From Enteractinococcus sp. (GTDB lineage Bacteria; Actinomycetota; Actinomycetes; Actinomycetales; Micrococcaceae), in contig JAJUIX010000020.1 of assembly GCA_029267455.1 (NCBI GenBank), positions 1 to 10,868 on the forward strand: DNA of 10,868 nucleotides, given 5' to 3'. The notes beneath the pieces are model-generated. The model did no database searches, was not told the origin of the DNA, and saw only the letters and a program-made list of their open reading frames with translations. Position 1 is the stretch's first letter, and every line of letters begins with the position of its first letter. Below are positions 1 through 5,753 of this stretch, piece after piece. Made by a program: the position numbers and the translations under genes.

Positions 1-101
1 ATGCTCAACAGGTCGTGGCTACTACTGGCTGTCGTTATGATAGTGCCCGTAGGAACCGCAGTGTCCCTCACGCGGAAGCTCACCATGGAAAGTTTTTTAA
101 T

Positions 102-2141
102 TTGCAATCCACACCACCCCACCTGGCGAATACACGTCGCGCTTGGCGCTCCCGACTGCTGATCCTGTTGGTGGGGTTGTGTGCTGCGGTATTGACTGCC
201 TGCGGGGCAAATGTCAATTCGCAATTGACTCTTCAGGCTGATCATTCTGGCGAACGCGTATTTGTTCTGACCATGGCTAGCGCTGACGTAAATAGGCTCT
301 CGGGCGGAGTGGAGGCCGCGGATCGTGCATTCGAGGCTCATACTCCTGAGGTTCTGAACTACAACGGCATTCAGGCTGAAGACGAAGGGTACAGTGCAAC
401 GTTTACGATGCCGTTCGATGATCCGGACGATTATCAGCGTAAGATCACAGCCTTGTTGGATGCTTCGAGGATCCCAGAATCGCAACGCGAGATGACCGTC
501 GAGATTGAGGACCAGGCCCTCACCACCTCTATCGTTATCCAAGAGAGTTTTTATAATGACGACCTGATGGCTTGGGCCGCAGACGCGCTAGTTACTGAAG
601 GCATCGTTTCCGAATCGACTACAGTTTTCACCTCAAATGGTACGGCCACAGTGGTCGTTAATGGGCAAGAGATTGAAACCTCCACCTCTCTCCCCCGGAT
701 CAATTTCAGCCACACCGAAGACCACCGCTTCGAAGAGGTCGGGCTAGACTTCGAGATCAACGAATCAGGCGAAATTGGCATCACCATGTCTTACTTCGTC
801 TCGCCAGAGTCACGTGAGGCTCAGGATGCTTTCCTTACCGAACAGGTCACACAGCTTGAGCAAATCGAGGACATCGAGATCGCCGATTCGGGGCCGGTGG
901 CTCCCGAAAGTCAAGAAGACAAGATACGTGAGATTACGGCTACATTCCCCAGTGATCAAGCCGTAGCCGAAGGCATCCAACTACTCCTCGCAAATGACGA
1001 GGCGACTTTTGAAGTGGTCGAGGAGAAAGCTCCTGACTCCCCGGATACCACTATTCGCTATATTGGCTCGAATTGGACTTGTGATGCCATCTGCGATCCG
1101 CATAATCTTCAACAGCTGTCCGGCGAGACTCACTATCCAGAACATTGGGAGGTAGCAGAACAGCAGCGTGACGACGGGGACCTCTTATTAGAGTTCAATC
1201 GAGGCATGCCTCTGAACTCGCTCACGTCGTCCACGCATTTGGGCTTCACCGGCGACATGAGCCAAACCTTCGAATTCGTGGTCGACAATGAAGCCCAAGA
1301 AGGGCACGAAAACCTCGTAGCGGAACGATTCGCCCCGCCGGAAGGGACGGGTTCCTTTTCGACTTCGTCCCGCGATGCAACGACCGTGTACAGCGTAAAT
1401 TTTGAAGCCGAAGATGCCACTGAGTTATCCGCGCTACTCAATCAATACTTCGCCGCGAAAGACATCAACCAGGAAGTCACGGTACGCCATGCCCCGATCA
1501 CTGGTTTTTGGCCCTCCTATGACCTTCATGTCGATCTATCACCGATCTGGGAACTCACCACGGGTGAGGTGGAAGGTCCGGCAACATTTCGCGTGGAATT
1601 ACCGGCCATGCACAGCGGAGATACTGAGTCCAGTGCGGAAGCCGGCCGCACGGTGATTCCCGAGGATTCAAGCGGACGTTTCACCATCACAGCTAGTGGG
1701 CCGACCCTGACTACTGTGTGGAGCGCCGCCATCCTCGTGTTACTAGCCGCAGTCGGAGTCGTCCTCTTGCTTCGCACCAGGAAAGCTTCGACGAAGCTCT
1801 GGGCTGCTGCCACTGCAGACGATGCAGATACCAGGCCCTACAACATCCAAGGCCCTAGAGATAAACTCACCGAGACCGAGATTCTGTCCTCCCCTGCGGC
1901 TCCAGGTCCCCACGCAGCTAAGACCACAGAATTTCCTGGCAGACCCGCTTCTCAAGAGACCACCCGTTATCACCAGACCGGTCCGTTTCCTGATGTGCCG
2001 GTGCCATCCCAGGCCGAATACGAACAGCTTGAGTTGGATGAATCAGAGGAGGCCTCGAAGCACCCACCTGCGGCACCGGACGATCCTTCAAATGCAGATA
2101 CCGAACGACCAGATGGACGACCGGAGAAAGAAGACTCGTAG
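102..2141 (+). CDS. Large LppM-position lipoprotein with C-terminal membrane helix and cytoplasmic tail
   Basis: The product is exported and lipid-anchored; its molecular function is unknown. A basic N-region (around RRAWRSR) leads into a hydrophobic core and the lipobox LTAC, with the Cys encoded at 201-203. About 500 residues of hydrophilic, beta-rich-looking extracytoplasmic sequence follow. A hydrophobic helix is encoded at about 1716-1772, then RTRK, implying that the last ~115 residues (Pro-, Thr- and acid-rich) lie in the cytoplasm. I prefer the TTG start at 102: GGAAAG lies 9 nt upstream and it gives a normal-length signal peptide. A GTG at 15 in the same frame would add 29 residues without a good ribosome site. 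Its place beside DUF3040 matches lppM (Rv2171, DUF3153), but Rv2171 is much shorter (about 230 residues), so homology outside the N-terminal part is unproven. It is convergent with the DUF3040 gene. Confidence is high that it is a gene and low for family assignment. Confidence 0.8.
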   Translation: MQSTPPHLANTRRAWRSRLLILLVGLCAAVLTACGANVNSQLTLQADHSGERVFVLTMASADVNRLSGGVEAADRAFEAHTPEVLNYNGIQAEDEGYSATFTMPFDDPDDYQRKITALLDASRIPESQREMTVEIEDQALTTSIVIQESFYNDDLMAWAADALVTEGIVSESTTVFTSNGTATVVVNGQEIETSTSLPRINFSHTEDHRFEEVGLDFEINESGEIGITMSYFVSPESREAQDAFLTEQVTQLEQIEDIEIADSGPVAPESQEDKIREITATFPSDQAVAEGIQLLLANDEATFEVVEEKAPDSPDTTIRYIGSNWTCDAICDPHNLQQLSGETHYPEHWEVAEQQRDDGDLLLEFNRGMPLNSLTSSTHLGFTGDMSQTFEFVVDNEAQEGHENLVAERFAPPEGTGSFSTSSRDATTVYSVNFEAEDATELSALLNQYFAAKDINQEVTVRHAPITGFWPSYDLHVDLSPIWELTTGEVEGPATFRVELPAMHSGDTESSAEAGRTVIPEDSSGRFTITASGPTLTTVWSAAILVLLAAVGVVLLLRTRKASTKLWAAATADDADTRPYNIQGPRDKLTETEILSSPAAPGPHAAKTTEFPGRPASQETTRYHQTGPFPDVPVPSQAEYEQLELDESEEASKHPPAAPDDPSNADTERPDGRPEKEDS

Positions 2142-2159
2142 TCGAATGCTAGGAAACAA

Positions 2160-2185
2160 AAACCCGCAGCCTATGCTGCGGGTTT
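2160..2185. terminator. Bidirectional rho-independent terminator
   Basis: There is a perfect 11-bp stem, AAACCCGCAGC and GCTGCGGGTTT, with a 4-nt loop CTAT. It lies 18 bp after the lipoprotein stop and 35 bp after the convergent DUF3040 stop. On the minus strand the stem runs into TTTTTGTTT, a good T tract. On the plus strand only GGTTT follows, so it should work best for the DUF3040 transcript while also closing the lipoprotein gene. Confidence 0.88.
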
Positions 2186-2220
2186 AAGTGTGAAGGGCAA
2201 GTGCCAGGGTCTGGGATGAC

Positions 2221-2601
2221 CTACTGCTGACGCCGTCGTTCGTCCCAGCGCGATTCTAACCCTTCCATAAAGCCCTGATGTGATTTTGATTGGCCAGATC
2301 CGCCTCGACCTCCAGATTTACTTGGGGGCCTCGTGGTCCGTTTTGTAGCTAGATAGATGCCGCTGCCCATGATGATGAACCCGACGATACCCAACCAAAT
2401 AGCGTCAATAGTCACACCCGTGAGCAACACAACGATACCGATGGTGGCGGTCAGGACGCCAAGCACGATATTGCGCGTAGAAAATCGACGTAGCGGCCCT
2501 TTGGCGTGCATCTGCATCTGTGATGCGAACTTAGGGTCTTCCGACATCAGCTGAGATTCAATCTCAGCAAATACCTCTTGCTCTCTATCTGATAAACCCA
2601 T
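2221..2601 (-). CDS. DUF3040 family two-helix membrane protein
   Basis: This small actinobacterial membrane protein (126 residues) has no established function. The N-terminus MGLSDREQ and the segment SEDPKFAS near residues 20-27 are the recognisable DUF3040 signature. Two hydrophobic helices lie at about 44-64 and 66-86, separated by a very short turn. A basic, Gly/Ser-rich C-terminal tail (KSGGRGGSG, ending ERRRQQ) is probably cytoplasmic. I chose the ATG at 2601 because GGAGG sits 5 nt upstream; a GTG at 2613 would add four residues but overlaps that ribosome site. It is downstream of dinB on the same strand with a 121-bp gap and no terminator that I can see, so read-through from dinB is possible. 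In many actinobacteria a DUF3040 gene lies near mraZ and the division/cell-wall cluster, but the window ends before that could be checked. Confidence 0.87.
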   Translation of the reverse strand: MGLSDREQEVFAEIESQLMSEDPKFASQMQMHAKGPLRRFSTRNIVLGVLTATIGIVVLLTGVTIDAIWLGIVGFIIMGSGIYLATKRTTRPPSKSGGRGGSGQSKSHQGFMEGLESRWDERRRQQ

Positions 2602-2722
2602 GGTTGCCTCCACATGTGTTACCGAAAACTCGTCGAATTTCCGGTTGAGTTTGTTTCTATTCTAAAGTTTTTGCCTGAGGTTTTGCTGAGATTGTCACAC
2701 GGTGAAGCCCAACTATCAACAC

Positions 2723-3997
2723 CTAACTATCCGACATGCGTTGCGTACGTTCATGACGCAGCAACGAAGCCGGCTTGATTGCCGCGCCAGGAAATTTCTT
2801 TGCGACATCGTCCAGTATCTGATCGGTCGAATCCCAATTGGGTTCCGTGTCCGTATCTGCTCCAGTCTCGTCGACCTCAAATAAGGATAGTTGAGTCTCC
2901 ACCTGCTCTGTCGGTTCCGCTACACGATCGCCTCGCACCCCAAGAAGGCGCACTGGATGCCACCGCTTAGACATCAGCTCATGAAGTAATGGCCGAGCGT
3001 GGTGAAAAAACACCGCCCCAGAGCTGGCCTGGCCGGGTAGTGACATCGATTTGGTTCGAGTAGTGAAGTCGACGTCCTTGACTTTTACACTCAGGCCCCG
3101 AGCTACTAAACCATCATTTCTTACGCGGCGTGCGCATTCGTAGGATAAATCCAGTAAGTATCGCTCTAATTCAGTCGGATTGGTGACGTCGTATTCAAAG
3201 GTGTGCTCTACCGACACGGATTTGGCCTCTTGGCGTGGTTCGACACTCCGGTTATCTTCACCACGCGCTAACGCTACAATTTGTGAGCCCACAGCCCCAA
3301 GCCAACGATGCATCCGCTCCGGATCTCTGGCAGCAAGATCTCCTACCGTATGGATATCGGCGTTCTTGAGGCGCTGGAGAAGTTTTGGTCCAACCCCCCA
3401 GATCACATTCACCGGTAAGGGGGCTAGATATTCGCGGGTCTGCTCAGCGGGCACGACTCCGAGGCCGTCGGGTTTAGACCGATCAGACAGAATTTTTGCG
3501 ACGGATTTATTCGCCGCGACACCCACGGTAGAAGTCAGCCCTGTAGTTTCTCGGACGCGGTCTTTGATCATTCTCGCGATCTGCGCGGGAGTCCCTAACC
3601 GCCTGCGCGAACCGGAAACGTCAAGAAACGCTTCATCGATGGAGAGTTGTTCGACGGTCGGTGTGACTTCGTGCAATACGTCCATCACTTGCCGAGATGC
3701 TCGAGTGTATTTCTCTCGACTTGGTTCGATGACGACTAACTGTGGATACAACGCCAACGCGTGAGCCATTGGCATGGCAGATTGAATACCAAATTTTCGG
3801 GCCTCATAGGAAGCGGACGTCACGACCGAGCGTCCAGACCTTCCCCCAACGACGGCGGGGACGCCGCGCAGCTCTGGGCGATCTAAGAGTTCTACCGACA
3901 AGAAGAAGGCGTCCATATCAAGATGCAGCACAGTTGAATCCCAGGAGGCATCGGCCCACGAGGGGCGTGGTGTGGATGTTGGACCCGCTGCGACCAT
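2723..3997 (-). CDS. dinB: DNA polymerase IV (Y-family translesion polymerase)
   Basis: This is an error-prone translesion DNA polymerase that extends past damaged bases. At 424 residues it is a full-length bacterial enzyme. The palm motif LDMDAFF (26-32) carries metal ligand D27 and, by alignment with E. coli DinB, steric-gate residue F32. The second catalytic motif SIDEAFLDVSG holds D121 and E122. The thumb helix-hairpin-helix is visible as IWGVGPKLLQRLK (about 199-211), and the little-finger domain follows to about 355. QLSLF at 369-373 fits a beta-clamp binding motif. It is not at the very end: about 50 residues follow, including a DDVAKKFPGAAI segment as seen in other actinobacterial DinB proteins. 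No Shine-Dalgarno sequence precedes the ATG, but a -10-like TAGTAT does, suggesting a leaderless mRNA. I see no GAAC-N4-GTTC type SOS box upstream, so LexA control is not supported here. It is divergent from the polyprenyl synthase gene. Confidence 0.96.
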   Translation of the reverse strand: MVAAGPTSTPRPSWADASWDSTVLHLDMDAFFLSVELLDRPELRGVPAVVGGRSGRSVVTSASYEARKFGIQSAMPMAHALALYPQLVVIEPSREKYTRASRQVMDVLHEVTPTVEQLSIDEAFLDVSGSRRRLGTPAQIARMIKDRVRETTGLTSTVGVAANKSVAKILSDRSKPDGLGVVPAEQTREYLAPLPVNVIWGVGPKLLQRLKNADIHTVGDLAARDPERMHRWLGAVGSQIVALARGEDNRSVEPRQEAKSVSVEHTFEYDVTNPTELERYLLDLSYECARRVRNDGLVARGLSVKVKDVDFTTRTKSMSLPGQASSGAVFFHHARPLLHELMSKRWHPVRLLGVRGDRVAEPTEQVETQLSLFEVDETGADTDTEPNWDSTDQILDDVAKKFPGAAIKPASLLRHERTQRMSDS

Positions 3998-4003
3998 ATA
4001 TCA

Positions 4004-4009
4004 ATACTA
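4004..4009 (-). promoter_or_regulatory. Candidate leaderless -10 element of dinB
   Basis: Read on the minus strand this is TAGTAT, a good match to TATAAT, ending 6 nt before the dinB ATG. That is the spacing expected of leaderless actinobacterial genes, and there is no ribosome site in between. The -35 region is poor. Confidence 0.4.
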
Positions 4010-4066
4010 AGCGCTTGGGCCGGTAAGGTTGAGTCGAAGATGATTTGGGCCGATGATTTCACAGGC

Positions 4067-4071
4067 AGGAG
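4067..4071 (+). promoter_or_regulatory. Ribosome binding site that sets the polyprenyl synthase start
   Basis: AGGAG lies 10 nt before the GTG at 4082. The longer reading from the ATG at 4040 has no comparable site and would add 14 residues (MIWADDFTGRRINT) that do not look like the family. The GTG is therefore the better start. Confidence 0.6.
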
Positions 4072-4081
4072 AATCAATACA

Positions 4082-5158
4082 GTGACGACTCTGGATGCCC
4101 CCTGGTTTCGGAACGAACTCCAAAAACGGATGCAGGACCTTCTTGGGGACTATCGACAACGTGCTAGGGCTGTTGCAGAATCCTCGGAGCAGTTGGTGGC
4201 ATCCATTGCGACCTTAGTTAAAGGCGGAAAACGTTTAAGAGCCCTTTTGGGTTGGTGGGGTTGGCAGGCTGCCGGAGGTGAAGCCTCGGACCCCCGGATC
4301 ATTGATGCCGGGGTATCGCTTGAGCTATTCCAAGCAGCTGCGCTCATCCACGACGACGTGCTTGACCGTTCGGACACCCGCCGCGGTCAGCTGTCCGTAC
4401 ACAAGAGTTTTGAACAGCTTCACCGTGAGCAGCGCTGGGCTCAAGACGGGGCACACTTCGGTATTTCGGCCGCTATTCTGGCCGGTGATTTAGCTCTTGG
4501 TCTGAGCGAAGAGGTGTTCTCAACCACCGCCGATGCCACCGCTTTTGCAACCCCTGCCCGCGAAGCCTTTAATGCGATGCGCTTTGAAGTCATGACCGGG
4601 CAGTATCTTGATATTTTGGCCGAGTCGAATATCCCGGATGATCCCACGACTGCATTGGAACAAGCTCGGACGGTGCTGCAGTACAAATCTGCGCATTATT
4701 CTGCTGTGTGGCCCTTCGAAATTGGCGGCATTCTCGCAGGAGCTGATGAGACGACGCTTTCCGCGTATCGGGAGTTCTCGTTACCTCTTGGGTTGGCATT
4801 TCAACTTGGTGATGACTTATTAGGGGTGTTTGGCGACCCTGAGCTCACCGGCAAACCTTCTGGCGACGACCTTCTTGAAGGTAAACGAACTGAACTGATC
4901 GCGCATGCGTTAAATAATCTGGATTCTGAAAAAGCTCAAATGCTCAACAATTTCCTCATGCGGCCCGACAATAGTCCTTACAGCGTGGAACAAATTCAGC
5001 AACTTGTAGAAGACTCAGGGGCTCGAGCGACCGTTGAAGCCGAGATACAGCGCCTGGGCGAACAGACTTATGCTGCTCTTGAACGTCTCAACGCGCCCGA
5101 CCATATTCGAGGTGGGCTAGAGCAACTAGTAACCGGTTTGCTGGGGCGGCAGAGCTAA
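4082..5158 (+). CDS. idsA: Trans-polyprenyl diphosphate synthase (IdsA2-like)
   Basis: The enzyme condenses isopentenyl diphosphate with allylic diphosphates to make longer trans-prenyl diphosphates, which feed quinones, carotenoids or lipid carriers. Numbering is from the GTG start (358 residues, close to mycobacterial IdsA2). GGKRLR near 48-53 contacts diphosphate. The first Asp-rich motif DDVLD is at 91-95, followed by RRG. The second, GDDLLG, is at about 243-248, with Gly where many relatives have a third Asp; this variant occurs in actinobacterial IdsA proteins. Positions -4 and -5 before the first motif are both Ala, which leaves room for products longer than farnesyl, but the real length cannot be read from sequence. 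It is divergent from dinB and convergent with the Rv2175c-like gene, with only 4 bp between the stops and no terminator between them. That orientation matches Rv2173 relative to Rv2175c, with mptA missing in between. Confidence 0.93.
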   Translation: MTTLDAPWFRNELQKRMQDLLGDYRQRARAVAESSEQLVASIATLVKGGKRLRALLGWWGWQAAGGEASDPRIIDAGVSLELFQAAALIHDDVLDRSDTRRGQLSVHKSFEQLHREQRWAQDGAHFGISAAILAGDLALGLSEEVFSTTADATAFATPAREAFNAMRFEVMTGQYLDILAESNIPDDPTTALEQARTVLQYKSAHYSAVWPFEIGGILAGADETTLSAYREFSLPLGLAFQLGDDLLGVFGDPELTGKPSGDDLLEGKRTELIAHALNNLDSEKAQMLNNFLMRPDNSPYSVEQIQQLVEDSGARATVEAEIQRLGEQTYAALERLNAPDHIRGGLEQLVTGLLGRQS

Positions 5159-5162
5159 ATTG

Positions 5163-5525
5163 TTACCAAGCTAAGACCTGGGCACGCCGGCGGATCTCAG
5201 TTTTTCGACCCGCATGCAACGCATCGATTGGGCGCCCAGGCAGCGATTCGTCCTCAGTAAATAACCAACGGATGATTTCTGCATCGCTGAAACCGGCGTC
5301 GTCTAGCACCATCACTGTACCGCGCAAAGATTTGAGGAGACCGGTGTCAGTCAAGAACTCTGCCGGTACATAGCGCACGTTGCCCTCACCGAGTCGAACA
5401 TCGACTAGGTGGCGTTCCTTTATCATTCTGTGAACGCGGGTCACGATTACATCAAGCCGCTCAGCCACTTCGGGCAGGGTCAACCAATTACCAACCAGTG
5501 CTTCTAAATCGTCTGTTTGAGTCAC
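5163..5525 (-). CDS. Rv2175c-like winged-helix DNA-binding protein
   Basis: This is the homologue of M. tuberculosis Rv2175c, a DNA-binding protein phosphorylated by PknL. The 120 residues contain an N-terminal helix-turn-helix (WLTLPEVAERLDVIVTRVHR, about 14-33), a winged segment HLVDVRLGEGNVRYVPAEFL, the conserved region around FSDAEIIRWLFTEDESLPGRP (about 79-99), and the C-terminal signature IDALHAG...RRRAQVLAW, which closely resembles the mycobacterial ending. The mycobacterial protein has a longer N-terminus holding the PknL-phosphorylated Thr9. Here an in-frame TAA at 5535-5537 (read on the minus strand) blocks any useful upstream extension, so only T2 and T4 remain near the N-terminus. 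Start is GTG; no ribosome site is well spaced, and a GATAAT element lies 8 nt upstream. Its target DNA is unknown, but the inverted repeats near its own and the pknL promoter are natural candidates. Confidence 0.9.
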   Translation of the reverse strand: MTQTDDLEALVGNWLTLPEVAERLDVIVTRVHRMIKERHLVDVRLGEGNVRYVPAEFLTDTGLLKSLRGTVMVLDDAGFSDAEIIRWLFTEDESLPGRPIDALHAGRKTEIRRRAQVLAW

Positions 5526-5533
5526 GTTTCCAG

Positions 5534-5539
5534 ATTATC
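5534..5539 (-). promoter_or_regulatory. Candidate -10 element of the Rv2175c-like gene
   Basis: On the minus strand this reads GATAAT, 5 of 6 to TATAAT, ending 8 nt before the GTG start. Transcription would begin at or next to the start codon, giving a leaderless or nearly leaderless mRNA. No convincing -35 was found. Confidence 0.4.
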
Positions 5540-5618
5540 GCAAGTATTCCGTATTTCGCGATTGATTTTCTTTCTTCTGTTCCGTCGGGCATCAAATAGG
5601 TTGAATGACTTGCCTATA

Positions 5619-5648
5619 TTAACATTTGTCGCATGAGTCATGTATATT
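5619..5648 (+). promoter_or_regulatory. Probable promoter of the LysM hydrolase gene
   Basis: A -35 TTAACA (5619-5624, 5 of 6 to consensus) and a -10 TATATT (5643-5648, 5 of 6) are separated by 18 bp. A start near 5655 would leave a leader of about 100 nt before the ATG at 5754. An alternative -10, TATATT at 5615-5620, has no good -35. This is the best sigma-70-type promoter I can find in the window. Confidence 0.5.
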
Positions 5649-5656
5649 CACTCATG
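5632..5656. repeat. Inverted repeat centred on the hydrolase promoter -10
   Basis: CATGAGT (5632-5638) and ACTCATG (5650-5656) are perfect 7-bp inverted arms around 11 bp. The centre, 5644, falls in the -10 TATATT, so a dimeric protein bound here would cover the promoter core. It looks like an operator rather than a terminator, because it is AT-rich, short-armed and upstream of the gene. Confidence 0.5.
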
Positions 5657-5660
5657 TAAC

Positions 5661-5697
5661 ATTTTTATCACGTACACCTCGACGCTATTTTTGTCAC
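5661..5697 (+). repeat. Direct repeat ATTTTT(A/G)TCAC in the hydrolase leader
   Basis: ATTTTTATCAC (5661-5671) and ATTTTTGTCAC (5687-5697) differ at one base and start 26 bp apart, about two and a half helical turns. They lie just downstream of the predicted transcription start. They could be a paired binding site for a regulator or part of an RNA leader; no known element is recognised. The only GTAAC near here (5656-5660) has no good second copy to make an MtrA-type box. Confidence 0.4.
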
Positions 5698-5753
5698 ACA
5701 GTGCACAAGAACTTCCCCTGGCTCGGGTGCCTGACGCAAAGAGGATACGTTTC

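Noticed and set aside
2..40. Frame ending in GRGYYWLSL and a TGA at 38-40, possibly the end of an upstream plus-strand gene
   Set aside because: Twelve codons are not enough to recognise a family or tell a real gene end from chance.
1..162. Open frame from the first base (hydrophobic start MLNRSWLLLAVVMIV) that could be the tail or whole of a small membrane peptide
   Set aside because: It overlaps the signal-peptide coding region of the lipoprotein in another frame, has no visible ribosome site within the window, and its hydrophobicity is the kind a shadow frame often shows.
2624..2646. Imperfect palindrome CGAAAACTCG...TTTCCGG upstream of the DUF3040 gene
   Set aside because: It needs a wobble pair and has seven or fewer pairs with no second copy, so it is weak as an operator or terminator.
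3180..3764. 194-residue plus-strand open frame within dinB
   Set aside because: It lies antisense to a fully motif-supported polymerase gene, and its Ser/Arg/Thr-rich composition is that of a shadow frame.
3998..4081. SOS/LexA box upstream of dinB
   Set aside because: No GAAC-N4-GTTC-like palindrome is present between dinB and the synthase gene.
5655..5753. Possible c-di-AMP (ydaO-type) riboswitch, which often precedes actinobacterial wall-hydrolase genes
   Set aside because: The leader predicted from the best promoter is only about 100 nt, its first part is AT-rich, and I cannot find the conserved paired elements of that aptamer. A covariance-model search would settle it.
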